A stretch of 64,000 nt of DNA from Candidatus Phosphoribacter hodrii (GTDB lineage: Bacteria; Actinomycetota; Actinomycetes; Actinomycetales; Dermatophilaceae). How positions within the stretch are numbered: the first letter of the stretch is position 1; every line of letters begins with the position of its first letter. Of the stretch, positions 53,930-63,047 are shown one piece after another. The position numbers and the translations under genes are program-made. The notes below the pieces were generated by a model that was given only the letters and a program-made list of their open reading frames with translations, was not told the DNA's origin and did no database searches. Where the stretch lies: NCBI GenBank assembly GCA_016707175.1, contig JADJIB010000003.1:372001-436000 (forward strand). Direction: 5' to 3'.

Positions 53930-55800
53930 TTCGTCGCCTCCAGTCCGTCGACGGCCGTGCGGATGATCTCGGCGAGTTCCGAGGCTTTGAACGGTAGCCC
54001 GCGGACCGCGGTGTGCGACTGCACGTCCACGAGGTATGCCGCGCGCAGCAGCATCGCGCATTGCCCGAGGTTCATCTCGGGCATGATGACCCGCTCATAG
54101 CGGCGCAGCACTTCGCCGGTGTTGAGCGGGAACGGGTTGAGGTGACGCAGGTGGGTCGTGGCGACCCGGTGCCCGGTGAGACGCGCCGAGCGGGCCGCCT
54201 GACGGATCGGACCGTAGGTCGAGCCCCACCCGATGACGAGCACGCGGGCGTCGCCGTCGGGGTCATCGACCTCCAGGCCGGGGATGGTGTCGGCGACCTT
54301 GGCGATCTTGCCGGCGCGCAGCTTGGTCATCAGCTCGTGGTTGTCGGGGTCGTAGGAGATGTTGCCGGTGACGTCGGCCTTCTCGATGCCGCCGATGCGG
54401 TGCTCCAGGCCAGGCGTCCCCGGGATCGCCCACGGGCGCGCGAGAGTCTCGGGGTCGCGCAGATAGGGCTGGAAGACCGGCATACCGTTGGCGTCGACCC
54501 CGTTGGGCTCGGTCGTGAAGGTCACGTCGAGGGCCGGCAGATCGGCCGGGACGGGGACCTTCCACGGCTCGGACCCGTTGGCGAGGTACCCATCGGACAG
54601 CAGGATGACCGGCGTCCGGTATGCCGTGGCGATCCGGCACGCCTCGATGGCCGCGTCGAAGCAGTCGGTCGGGGACTGCGGCGCGACGATCGCGACCGGC
54701 GACTCGCCGTTGCGGCCGAACATCGCCTGCAGGAGGTCGGCCTGCTCGGTCTTGGTGGGAAGGCCGGTCGAGGGCCCGCCGCGCTGGACGTTGACGACCA
54801 CGAGGGGGAGCTCGAGCGAGACGGCCAGGCCGATCGCCTCGGCCTTGAGGGCCAACCCAGGACCCGACGTCGTCGTCACGCCAAGCGCCCCGCCGAAGGA
54901 GGCACCGATGGCGATCCCGACTCCGGCGATCTCGTCCTCGGCCTGCATCGTCGTCACGTCGAACCGCTTGAGACCCGACAGCGTGTGCAGGATGTCCGAG
55001 GCCGGGGTGATCGGGTAGGACCCGAGGACCAGACGCAGGCCGGCCTGGTGGGCGGCCGCGACGAGACCGTAGGACAGCGCGACGTTGCCGGTGATGTTGC
55101 GGTAGGTGCCGTCGGGCATCGAGGCCGCGGCCACCTGATAGGTGTGGGCGAAGTCCTCGGTCGTCTCGCCGAAGGCGAAGCCGGCCCGCAGGGCGGCCAC
55201 GTTGGCAGCCAGCAGGTCGGGCTTCCTGGCGAACTTGCTGAGGATGAACCGCTCGGTCGTCGATGTCGGCCGGGTGTAGAGCCACGACAACAGACCCAGG
55301 GCGAACATGTTCTTCGCCCGTTCCTTGTCCTTGCGGGTCAACGGGTGCTCGGCGAGCGCGTCGACGGTGATCGAGGTGAGCGGCAGGGCGTGGACGTGGT
55401 AGCTCTCCAGGCTGCCGTCGTCCAGCGGCGACACGGCATACCCCACCTTGGCGAGGTTGCGCCGACTGAACTCGTCGGTGTCGACGATGATCGTCGCGCC
55501 GCGCGGCAGGTCGGCGAGGTTGGCCTTGAGCGCCGCCGGGTTCATCGCGACGAGCACGTCGGGCGCGTCACCGGGGGTGAGCACGTCGTGGTCGGCGATG
55601 TGCAGCTGGAAACTCGACACCCCGTGGATGGTGCCCTGGGGCGCCCGAATCTCCGCGGGGAAGTTGGGCAACGTCGACAGGTCATTGCCGTGGAACGCCG
55701 CGTCGGAGGTGAACCGGTCGCCGGTCAATTGCATCCCGTCGCCGGAATCACCGGCGAATCGGATCACGACGCGATCCAACTGCTGGACAGGCTTGCTCAT
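53926..55800 (-). CDS. korA: 2-Oxoglutarate:ferredoxin oxidoreductase alpha subunit KorA, 624 aa
   Basis: A fused gamma-alpha subunit: VVIRFAGDSGDGMQLTGDRFT opens the gamma domain, and SYPITPASDILHTLSGLKRF with TTTSGPGLALKAEAIGLA marks the pyrimidine-binding alpha domain near 275-340. The C-terminal third is the transketolase-like domain. ATG 55800 is chosen by comparison with Rv2455c; GTG 55845, preceded by GAGGAGAGG, is a good alternative adding 15 residues. Co-translated with korB. Confidence 0.93.
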   Translation of the reverse strand: MSKPVQQLDRVVIRFAGDSGDGMQLTGDRFTSDAAFHGNDLSTLPNFPAEIRAPQGTIHGVSSFQLHIADHDVLTPGDAPDVLVAMNPAALKANLADLPRGATIIVDTDEFSRRNLAKVGYAVSPLDDGSLESYHVHALPLTSITVDALAEHPLTRKDKERAKNMFALGLLSWLYTRPTSTTERFILSKFARKPDLLAANVAALRAGFAFGETTEDFAHTYQVAAASMPDGTYRNITGNVALSYGLVAAAHQAGLRLVLGSYPITPASDILHTLSGLKRFDVTTMQAEDEIAGVGIAIGASFGGALGVTTTSGPGLALKAEAIGLAVSLELPLVVVNVQRGGPSTGLPTKTEQADLLQAMFGRNGESPVAIVAPQSPTDCFDAAIEACRIATAYRTPVILLSDGYLANGSEPWKVPVPADLPALDVTFTTEPNGVDANGMPVFQPYLRDPETLARPWAIPGTPGLEHRIGGIEKADVTGNISYDPDNHELMTKLRAGKIAKVADTIPGLEVDDPDGDARVLVIGWGSTYGPIRQAARSARLTGHRVATTHLRHLNPFPLNTGEVLRRYERVIMPEMNLGQCAMLLRAAYLVDVQSHTAVRGLPFKASELAEIIRTAVDGLEATK

Positions 55801-55887
55801 GTGGTGGTCACCGGCCCTAGGACTCCCGATCGCCGTGTGGGCCACGGCGCCTCTCCTCATCGTAGGACGTTGATCAGGAATTGGCGT

Positions 55888-57081
55888 TCAGGCGACCACG
55901 GACGTGCTGCGAAGCGTCGCGATCCGCGCCGGGTGGTAGCCGACTTCGGCCAGGAGTTCGTCGGTGTGGGCACCCCTCGCCGGGGATGGCCGGGTCTGGG
56001 TCGGCGTCGCCGAGAAGCGCGGCGCGGGCACCGGCAACTCCGGCCCGTGCTCGCCACCCACCGGGAGGTATGCCGCCCGCGCACCCAGGTGCGGGTGCGT
56101 CGGCGCTTCCTCCAGCGAGAGCACCGGCGCGACGCACGCGTCAGAGCGCTCCAGAAATGCGCACCACTCGTCCCGGGTCCGGGTGCGGAAGAAGTCCTCC
56201 CACAAGGCCTTCGCCTCCGGCCAACGCCTCTGGTCGAGCCGGTTCAGCCGGTGGCGCGGGTCGTCGGGCCCGAGGTCGAGCCCGGCATGCTCGGCGAGCA
56301 GGCGCAGCAACTCGTCGTAGAACTGCGGCTCGAGGGCGCCGACGGCCAGGTGTCGCCCGTCCGCGCACTCGTAGACCTCGTAGAACGGGGCGCCCGTGTC
56401 GAGGATGTTGTTGCCCGGAGTGCCACCCCACATCCCTCCGAGGCGCAGCGCATGGGTGAAGGTGCTCAGATAGGACGCGCCGTCCATGATCGCCGCGTCG
56501 ATCACCTGCCCGGTGCCCGTTGCGGCGGCCGAGTGCAGCGCGGCCAACAGTCCGGCGACGAGCAGCAGCGCCCCACCCGCGACGTCGCCCAGGTAGGGCC
56601 CCGGCAGGACCGGCCGCGGCATACTCCCGTCGTGCGGGTCCCGCACGAAACTGGACAGGATGCCCGAGGTGGCGGTGTAGGTGAGGTCGTGACCGGCATA
56701 CGGCGATTGCGGTCCGTCCTGCCCCCATCCGGTCATCCGCGCATAGACCAGCCGCGGGTTGCGGGCCAGGACGGCGTCGGGGCCGAGCCCGAGCCGCTCC
56801 ATGACACCCGGTCGGTAGGGCTCGATGAGTGCGTCGGCGCTCGCGACGAGATCGAGGATGACCTCGCGCCCTGCCTCACTCTTGAGGTCGACGGCGATTG
56901 ACCGCCGGCCACGGCGCAGCACCGGCAGGTCGAAGGGGCCCGCGCCGCCGGGCCGGTCGACCCCGATCACGTCGGCCCCGAGATCGGCGAGCACCATCCC
57001 CGCGAACGGCCCGGGGCCGATCCCCGCGAACTCGATGATCTTCACGCCCGCGAGCGGGCCAAGGGCAGGCGCTGTGGTCAC
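55888..57081 (-). CDS. CaiB/BaiF family CoA-transferase (alpha-methylacyl-CoA racemase-like), 397 aa
   Basis: Class III CoA-transferase fold: LAGVKIIEFAGIGPGPFAGMVLADLGADVI at the N terminus and the catalytic Asp in PYLGDVAGGAL near residue 165. MTGWGQDGP and HDLTYTATSG resemble alpha-methylacyl-CoA racemases, so epimerisation of 2-methyl-branched acyl-CoA is the best guess; CoA transfer is possible. Single gene, divergent from the lipoprotein. Confidence 0.87.
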   Translation of the reverse strand: MTTAPALGPLAGVKIIEFAGIGPGPFAGMVLADLGADVIGVDRPGGAGPFDLPVLRRGRRSIAVDLKSEAGREVILDLVASADALIEPYRPGVMERLGLGPDAVLARNPRLVYARMTGWGQDGPQSPYAGHDLTYTATSGILSSFVRDPHDGSMPRPVLPGPYLGDVAGGALLLVAGLLAALHSAAATGTGQVIDAAIMDGASYLSTFTHALRLGGMWGGTPGNNILDTGAPFYEVYECADGRHLAVGALEPQFYDELLRLLAEHAGLDLGPDDPRHRLNRLDQRRWPEAKALWEDFFRTRTRDEWCAFLERSDACVAPVLSLEEAPTHPHLGARAAYLPVGGEHGPELPVPAPRFSATPTQTRPSPARGAHTDELLAEVGYHPARIATLRSTSVVA

Positions 57082-57223
57082 GCATCCACGGTATGCCGTG
57101 GGCCTGCCACTCGCGGATCTGGCTCCAGCGCTGATGGATCACACCACGGGCTTGCCTTCCGTTGCGGCGGTCAGGCGCGTACCGTCGCATTCATCCGTTT
57201 CGTCCGGTGTCAGGGGTGTGGCG
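57082..57223. other. Divergent intergenic region, racemase-like gene / lipoprotein
   Basis: 142 bases with a small hairpin CCACGG-TATG-CCGTGG (57086-57101) that contains a copy of the iterated motif, immediately upstream of the leftward gene. No clear promoter boxes were found. Confidence 0.4.
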
Positions 57224-57781
57224 ATGAGCAGGATCCCGGTGAGCCGCAGACCTGGTGCGCGACTCCTCGTGGCGCTCGCGACGCTGATGGTCGTCAACGG
57301 GTGCGCATCGTCAACCCCCGGGCTGGTGGCAAACTCGGCCGGTTACCTCGCCCAGGGCAGTGGAGACGGCCGGATCACCTTCGGGATTCAGATCTGTGCG
57401 CCGCCGGGGGTGAACGTGTGGGTCACCGATATCCAACCGCTGGCGTGGGTCGGCAGCGGCTTCGACGTCCTCGGCTTCCGGTTGGCCAGTTACGACGCGC
57501 CCGGAGGTATCACTGTGGCGACCTCGGGGTTCCCGCCTGCTATCCCGACGCGCCCGGGGGAGCAGGTGTATGCCGTCGGCGATCACGTCGCGGTGCAGCC
57601 GTGCGAGAGTGCGCAGCGACTGAGCGAGGTCCAAGTCGGTCTGGCTCGTCGCGGTCCTTCGGGCGGCGGTCTGTCGAGCGTGCGAATCACTTACGGCGGC
57701 ACTGTCTCCGGAGAGATCGTGACCGACGTCGGCATGCTCTTCTGCGGCCCGTCGACAACCGACTGCCCGGTGGACCGGTAG
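57224..57781 (+). CDS. Putative lipoprotein of unknown function, 185 aa
   Basis: A basic n-region, hydrophobic core and VVNGC near residue 28 look like a lipoprotein signal, though Asn at -2 is unusual. The mature part is beta-rich, with two further Cys pairs (CAPPGVNVW, PCES and FCGPSTTDC) that may form disulfides. I recognise no family. CAGGGG lies 7 bases before ATG 57224. Not part of an obvious operon. Confidence 0.65.
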   Translation: MSRIPVSRRPGARLLVALATLMVVNGCASSTPGLVANSAGYLAQGSGDGRITFGIQICAPPGVNVWVTDIQPLAWVGSGFDVLGFRLASYDAPGGITVATSGFPPAIPTRPGEQVYAVGDHVAVQPCESAQRLSEVQVGLARRGPSGGGLSSVRITYGGTVSGEIVTDVGMLFCGPSTTDCPVDR

Positions 57782-57830
57782 CAGGGATCTCTGATCGACC
57801 GCGGGCTCGGGAGAAGATCACGAAGGAACA

Positions 57831-57867
57831 CTGAGGCGTTGGCCGCTTTGCGCGGCCAACGCCTCAG
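57831..57867. terminator. Bidirectional hairpin between the lipoprotein gene and ptsI
   Basis: CTGAGGCGTTGGCCGC (57831-57846) pairs perfectly with 57852-57867 around TTTGC, a 16-bp stem between convergent stop codons. Confidence 0.85.
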
Positions 57868-57891
57868 GTCCCTCCACCCGCTCCCAGTGGC

Positions 57892-59577
57892 TTAGAGCAA
57901 CGCGGTCAAGTCCTCGTGGGCCATCGCGATCACGGCCTCCCGGGCATCGGCTGCGGTGCGGGCGTCCAGCGCTGCCGTGGCCATGCCATGGCAGGTCGCC
58001 AGGTCGTGCAGCGACAACGAGAACCGGACGATGCCGACCTTGGACGGAGCCATCGACAGGCTGCCGACACCGAGCCCGGCCAGCACGAGAGCCAGCAGCG
58101 GGTCGCCGCCGGCCTCGCCGCAGACACCCATCGGTTTGCCGGCGACCTTGGCTCCGTCGCAGGCGTGCCCGATGACCTTGAGGACGGCCGGCTGCCAGGG
58201 GTCAAGCAGGTCGGACAGCTCGCCCTCCATCCGGTCGGCAGCCATCGTGTATTGCGCGAGGTCGTTGGTGCCGAGCGAGCCGAAGTCGACCTCCGCGAGG
58301 ACCTGCTTGGCCAACAGGGCCGCACCGGGGACCTCGATCATGACGCCGACACTGGGCAGGCCGTTCTCGCGGACCCGGCGGGCGAACCAGGCCGCCTCCT
58401 CGGGGGTGGCGACCATGGGGGCCATGACCTTGACCTCGGCACGGGTGACCTTCGCCGCCGCTCCGAGAGCCTCGAGTTGGGTGTCGAGCAGGTCGGGGCG
58501 CAGCGCCGACAAACGCAGTCCGCGCTTGCCCAGGGCCGGGTTCTCCTCCGGCCCGAGGTCGGCGAAGGCCAACGGCTTGTCGGCCCCGGCATCGAGGGTT
58601 CGCACGACGACCCGGCGGGTGCCGAACGGCTCGAAGACCTTGGTGTAGATCTCGGTCTGCTCGGCGAGCGTGGGTGCGGAGTCGCGGCTGAGGAAGACGA
58701 ACTCGGTGCGGAACAGCCCGACCCCTTCAAGGTCCTGAGCCGCCGCGCTCACCGCGTCGTCCACGCCACCGATGTTGGCCAGCAGGGCGATCGGGTGTCC
58801 GTCACGGGTGCGCCCGGGGCCGGCTGAGCCGGCCAGGGCTGAACGGCGTCGCTCACGCTTGCCGACCAACTCCCGCTGGTAGTCCTCGCTCGGGTTCAGC
58901 GTCACCTCGCCGGAGTCGCCGTCGACGGCAACCACCGTGCCGGCCGGGATCGTGGTCGCACCGGCGAACTGCACGACCGCGGGGATACCCATCTGCGCGG
59001 CGAGGATCGCGGTGTGGCTGGTGCGCCCGCCGGCCTCGGTGACGATCGCGCGGACCATGCTCGGGTTGAGCGTCGCGGTCTCGGCCGGGGCCAGGTCGTG
59101 GGCGACGATGACGCTGGGGACGTCGAAGTCCGGGACACCCGGGTCCGCCTTGCCCAGCAGTCGCGCGACGGCCCGGTTACGGACGTCCTTGAGGTCGGTG
59201 ACCCGCTCGGCGAAGTAGCCGCCGAGCGCTTCGAACTGCGCGGCATACTCCTCGACGGCGGCGGTGACCGCGGTGGCGGGGCCCTTGCCAGCGGCGAGGT
59301 GCTTGCCGATCGCCTTCTGCAAACCCTTGTCGCGGGCGATGAGGGCAGTGGCCGTGAGGATCTGCTGGGCGGTCTCGTCAGCGCCGCTGGCGCGCTCTTC
59401 AAGCGTCACGGCGACCGACTCGAAGACGGCCTTGACGCGCACGTGCTCAGCGGCGGGGTCGGCTGCGGCGGGCTCGGAGTCCGGCGGTCGGACGGGCGGT
59501 CGCACCTGGACCACCGGCCCGACGGCCGCCCCGGGGCTGACGCCGATGCCGCGGATGGCGTCGGTCACGTCGGTCAC
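57892..59577 (-). CDS. ptsI: Phosphoenolpyruvate-protein phosphotransferase (PTS enzyme I), 561 aa
   Basis: HPr-binding and phospho-His domain with TEAGGRTSHTAILAAQMGIPAVV (active His about residue 189), then the PEP-binding barrel with GIGLFRTEF-like GVGLFRTEFVFLS, DAGADKPL, MIEVPGA and GTNDLAQYTMAADR, and the Cys in MGVCGEAGGDP. It moves phosphate from PEP to HPr. GTG 59577 overlaps the ptsH stop. General PTS enzyme placed inside a fructose cluster. Confidence 0.95.
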   Translation of the reverse strand: MTDVTDAIRGIGVSPGAAVGPVVQVRPPVRPPDSEPAAADPAAEHVRVKAVFESVAVTLEERASGADETAQQILTATALIARDKGLQKAIGKHLAAGKGPATAVTAAVEEYAAQFEALGGYFAERVTDLKDVRNRAVARLLGKADPGVPDFDVPSVIVAHDLAPAETATLNPSMVRAIVTEAGGRTSHTAILAAQMGIPAVVQFAGATTIPAGTVVAVDGDSGEVTLNPSEDYQRELVGKRERRRSALAGSAGPGRTRDGHPIALLANIGGVDDAVSAAAQDLEGVGLFRTEFVFLSRDSAPTLAEQTEIYTKVFEPFGTRRVVVRTLDAGADKPLAFADLGPEENPALGKRGLRLSALRPDLLDTQLEALGAAAKVTRAEVKVMAPMVATPEEAAWFARRVRENGLPSVGVMIEVPGAALLAKQVLAEVDFGSLGTNDLAQYTMAADRMEGELSDLLDPWQPAVLKVIGHACDGAKVAGKPMGVCGEAGGDPLLALVLAGLGVGSLSMAPSKVGIVRFSLSLHDLATCHGMATAALDARTAADAREAVIAMAHEDLTALL

Positions 59578-59843
59578 TCCGCGTCGAGGTCGCGGGAGAG
59601 CAGTTCGACGAGCGAGTCGAGGGCTTCCTCGGCGCCGTCGCCTTCGGCCGTGAGGATGACCTCCTCGCCGTGCTTGGCGCCCAGGGCCATGACGCCGAGG
59701 ATGCTCGTGGCGTCGATGGCGTCCTCGCCGGCGCGGCCGATCTCGACGTCCAGACCAGTGGCGTTCACTGCCTGGACGAACAACGAGGCGGGTCGAGCGT
59801 GCAGGCCGACGGAGGAGGCGATGGTGACGGTGCGGGTGGCCAT
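59574..59843 (-). CDS. ptsH: HPr phosphocarrier protein, 89 aa
   Basis: VGLHARPAS places the phosphorylated His at residue 15, and ATSILGVMALGA contains the regulatory-type Ser at 47. It relays phosphate from enzyme I to the fructose EIIA. AAAGGA precedes the ATG; co-translated with ptsI. Confidence 0.95.
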   Translation of the reverse strand: MATRTVTIASSVGLHARPASLFVQAVNATGLDVEIGRAGEDAIDATSILGVMALGAKHGEEVILTAEGDGAEEALDSLVELLSRDLDAE

Positions 59844-59887
59844 GAGGTGTCCTTTCCGGGGGTGGAACCACTGCGGGTGGGTATGCC

Positions 59888-59917
59888 GTGCGGCGCGGCT
59901 CGAGGCACGCGCCGCAC
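59888..59917 (-). terminator. Hairpin between fruA and ptsH
   Basis: GTGCGGCGCG (59888-59897) pairs with 59908-59917 around a 10-base loop, 40 bases past the fruA stop. It could end or attenuate the fruK-fruA transcript before ptsH. Confidence 0.65.
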
Positions 59918-59956
59918 GACATGCGTGTGGCTAGGGATGAACCTAGCGGTGGAGGG

Positions 59957-61471
59957 TCAGGCGTTCGCGGCGGCCAGGCTGTGGTCGCGTGACTTCAGCG
60001 CGATCACGATGGCGGCCATGACGACCACACCGACGATGAGGGCGATGAGGAACCCGAAGATGTTGCCGAACAGCAGCGACACCCAGATGCCACCGTGGGG
60101 AGCCGGCGAGGTCGCGCCGAAGGCCATGCAGAGCGCACCCGTGATGGACGAGCCGACGAGCGAGGCCGGGATGATGCGGGCCGGGTCGGAGGCGGCGAAT
60201 GGGATGGCACCCTCGGAGATGAACGAGGCTCCCAACAACCAGGCAGCCTTGCCGTTCTCCTGCTCGGGCTCGGTGAAGAGCTTCGGGCGCAGTTGCGTGG
60301 CCAGGGCCAGAGCGAGCGGGGCGACCATTCCGGCGGCCATGACGGCGGCCATGATCTTGTACTGCACCGCGTCCGTGGCCAGACCGACCGTGGCGAGCCC
60401 GGTGGTAGCGAAGGTGTAGGCCACCTTGTTGACCGGGCCACCGAGGTCGAAGCCCATCATCGCGCCGAGGATGAGGCCGAGGATCACGAGGGAGCCGCCG
60501 CCGAGGCCGTTGAGGCCGTTGGTCAGGGCGTCCATGAGGGCCTTGATCGGCCGGCCGAGGACGACGATGAACAGGCCACCGACGATGAGGGTCGACAGCA
60601 GCGGGGTGACGACGACCGGCATGATGCCGCGGACGCCCTTGGCGACCTTCCAGCGCGAGATCCAGCGGGCGACGAGGCCGGCGAGGATGCCGGTGACGAG
60701 GCCACCGAGGAAGCCGGCGCCGGTCGTGCTGGCGATGGCGCCACCGACGAACCCGGGGACCAGGCCGGGGCGGTCGGCGATCGCGTAGGCGATGAAGCCG
60801 GACAGGGCCGGGACGAGGAAGCCGAAGGCCGCAACACCGACGCGGAAGAGCAGCGCCGCCCACCAGGTGAGGCTCAGCGGGTTGAAGCTGTCCATGATGC
60901 TGTGCGCGACATCCTTGGGCAGGTTGATGTCGTATGCCGTGATGAGGACAGGGCCGTCCTTGCCGAGGGCGAAGGTCGCGAGCATGAAGCCGAGGGCGAT
61001 GAGGATGCCACCGGCGGCGACGAACGGGATCATGTAGGAGACACCGGTCATCAGCCACTGGCGGACCTGGGTGCCGAGGCTGGCCGACGAGTCGACCTTG
61101 GTCGCGAGGCCACCGGTCGGGGCCGCGGCGGCTGCGGCAGCGGCCTTGGCGGGGTTGGCCTTGAAGTCCGCTGCGGCAGCCGCGGCTTGGGCGATGAGGC
61201 CCGGGCCGTCGCTGATCGCGCGCTTGACGCCCACGTCGATGGTCGGCTTGCCGGCGAAGCGGGCAGCGTCCTTGACCGGGAGGTCGTGGGCGAAGACCAC
61301 GGCGTCAGCGGCGTCGATGACCGACTGGGGGATCGGGTCAGATCCGGCCGAGCCTTGGGTCTCGACGATCATCTCGTGGCCGGCGTCCTTGGCTGCCTGC
61401 TCCAAGGACTCGGCGGCCATGTAGGTGTGTGCGATGCCCGTGGGGCACGAGGTCACTCCGACGAACTTCAT
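59957..61471 (-). CDS. fruA: PTS fructose transporter EIIBC component, 504 aa
   Basis: An N-terminal EIIB domain with the phospho-Cys in VGVTSCPTGIAHTYMAAE (Cys 9), an Ala-rich linker near 105-130, then the EIIC membrane domain with GFDLGGPVNKVAY, SEGAIPFAASDP and PHGGIWV. It imports fructose as fructose 1-phosphate. It overlaps the EIIA stop by 4 bases and acts with the EIIA just upstream. Confidence 0.94.
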   Translation of the reverse strand: MKFVGVTSCPTGIAHTYMAAESLEQAAKDAGHEMIVETQGSAGSDPIPQSVIDAADAVVFAHDLPVKDAARFAGKPTIDVGVKRAISDGPGLIAQAAAAAADFKANPAKAAAAAAAAPTGGLATKVDSSASLGTQVRQWLMTGVSYMIPFVAAGGILIALGFMLATFALGKDGPVLITAYDINLPKDVAHSIMDSFNPLSLTWWAALLFRVGVAAFGFLVPALSGFIAYAIADRPGLVPGFVGGAIASTTGAGFLGGLVTGILAGLVARWISRWKVAKGVRGIMPVVVTPLLSTLIVGGLFIVVLGRPIKALMDALTNGLNGLGGGSLVILGLILGAMMGFDLGGPVNKVAYTFATTGLATVGLATDAVQYKIMAAVMAAGMVAPLALALATQLRPKLFTEPEQENGKAAWLLGASFISEGAIPFAASDPARIIPASLVGSSITGALCMAFGATSPAPHGGIWVSLLFGNIFGFLIALIVGVVVMAAIVIALKSRDHSLAAANA

Positions 61472-61917
61472 GCGTTCACAACCTCTCGTTCGACGATCTC
61501 GACGACCTCGGCCGCGGTGGCTGCGTCGCTCAGGGACTGGCGGAAATCCTTACGCATGAGCTTGCGCGCGAGCTTGGCGAGGATGGCCAAGTGCGCATCC
61601 CCACCGCCATCGGGTGCAGCGATGAGGAAGATGAGGGTGGCCGGGCCGTCCTCGGCGCCCCAGTCGATGCCGTTGCGCGAGCGCCCGAAGACCAACGACG
61701 GGGTGGTGATCCCGCCTGAGCGGGCGTGCGGGATCCCGATGCCGCCGGGCAGCCCGGTCGCCATCTGCTCTTCACGCTTGCGGACGTCGGAGAGGAACAG
61801 ATCGAGGTCGGTGCATCGGCCGTCGGCCACGAGGGTCTCGGCCAGGGCGCGCGTCGCCTGGTGCCGGTCGGGATAGTCCAGGTCGAGGATGACCTGGCTC
61901 TCGCTGATGAGGGACAT
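61468..61917 (-). CDS. PTS fructose EIIA component, 149 aa
   Basis: EIIA-2 domain with the active His in GGIGIPHARSGG (His 64). It takes phosphate from HPr and gives it to the EIIB of fruA. Separate from EIIBC here, whereas some actinobacteria have all domains fused. The next gene downstream overlaps it. Confidence 0.93.
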   Translation of the reverse strand: MSLISESQVILDLDYPDRHQATRALAETLVADGRCTDLDLFLSDVRKREEQMATGLPGGIGIPHARSGGITTPSLVFGRSRNGIDWGAEDGPATLIFLIAAPDGGGDAHLAILAKLARKLMRKDFRQSLSDAATAAEVVEIVEREVVNA

Positions 61918-61965
61918 GGTGAGGGACTCCTTAGATGTGAATCGTCGGGCTCGGCAAAACTGGGG

Positions 61966-62916
61966 TCAATCGGTGAGCGACAAGGTGAGGTCGGGAGTAT
62001 CGGTGCTGGTCACCGTAATGGCGGCGATGTCGTCCGGGCCAGGCATCCGGCTGCCGGGAAGACTGACGGCAGCGGCGCCCCAGGCGACCCCGGTGGCGAG
62101 CGCTTCACGGGGGCCGGCGCCGCGGCATACCGCGTGGAGGTAGCCGGCCACGAGCGAGTCTCCAGCGCCGACGGTCGACACCGGGTGGGCGACGTGCGCG
62201 ATCGCGTGGGCGACGGCGACGGCGTTGACCAGCAAAGCGCCGTGCTTACCGAGGCTGACGATGACCGTCTCGATGCCGCCGTCGACCAGCGTGCGCGCGG
62301 CCTCACCGACCTCGGCGAGGGTGTGCAGCGGGCGACCGACGAGCTCTTCGAGCTCCTCGTGGTTGGGCTTGATGAGGTCGGGGCCGGCGGGCACGGCGGC
62401 GGTGAACGGCGCCCCGGAGGAGTCGATGGCGACCTTGATGCCATGCGCGTGGCCGCGGCGGACGAGGTCGGCATAGATGCCTTCGGGCATGCCCGGGGTG
62501 AGGCTGCCGCAGCCGACGATCCAGCGCAGGTCGGGGTCGAGGTGGTTGTCGACCGTCGCGAGGAGGGCGTCGAACTCGTCGGCGGAGAGGGTCGGACCGG
62601 GCTCGTTGAGCTTGGTGGTCGTGCCGTCGGGTTCGATGACCGCGATGTTCATCCGGGTCGTCCCGGCGATGGGGACCGCGGTGTATGCCGTGCCCGACCG
62701 GCGCAGGAGGGCCTGCAGCAGGTGCCCCTCGGGTCCGCCGGAGGGAAGCACGGCGAGGGCCTCGGTGCCGTTGGTGGCCAGCGCGCGGGCGACGTTGATG
62801 CCCTTGCCGCCCGGGTCGATCCGGCTGTCGGACGCCCGGTTGACTTCGCCGTGCTCAAGAGCCGGCACCGAGACGGTGCGGTCGATGCTCGGGTTGGGGG
62901 TGAGGGTGACGATCAT
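61966..62916 (-). CDS. fruK: 1-Phosphofructokinase FruK, 316 aa
   Basis: PfkB/ribokinase family: MIVTLTPNPSIDRTV at the start, RIDPGGKGINVARALA near 33-48 and the catalytic STVGAGDSLVAGYL near 248-261. It phosphorylates fructose 1-phosphate to fructose 1,6-bisphosphate. ATG 62916 follows AGGAGG; the frame is open further upstream but without homology. First gene after the regulated promoter. Confidence 0.95.
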   Translation of the reverse strand: MIVTLTPNPSIDRTVSVPALEHGEVNRASDSRIDPGGKGINVARALATNGTEALAVLPSGGPEGHLLQALLRRSGTAYTAVPIAGTTRMNIAVIEPDGTTTKLNEPGPTLSADEFDALLATVDNHLDPDLRWIVGCGSLTPGMPEGIYADLVRRGHAHGIKVAIDSSGAPFTAAVPAGPDLIKPNHEELEELVGRPLHTLAEVGEAARTLVDGGIETVIVSLGKHGALLVNAVAVAHAIAHVAHPVSTVGAGDSLVAGYLHAVCRGAGPREALATGVAWGAAAVSLPGSRMPGPDDIAAITVTSTDTPDLTLSLTD

Positions 62917-62935
62917 CCTGGCCTCCTGAGGGTGC

Positions 62936-62980
62936 GCAAGCGCTTGCACAAATATTCCCACACAAACAAAGCGATGTAAA
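62936..62980 (-). promoter_or_regulatory. fruK promoter with overlapping palindromic operator
   Basis: Reading leftward: -35 TTTACA (62980-62975), 17-base spacer, -10 GAATAT (62957-62952), then the perfect 12-bp palindrome GCAAGCGCTTGC (62947-62936) over the expected transcription start. The palindrome has the central CG of LacI/GalR operators, while the neighbouring regulator is DeoR-type, so two regulators may act here. Confidence 0.7.
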
Positions 62981-63047
62981 TAGTCTTGAGCCGGATTTTG
63001 TGTCCGAGTTGCTCGCCAGCGTGGTTGCTGAGGCGTGCCGGCGCCGT

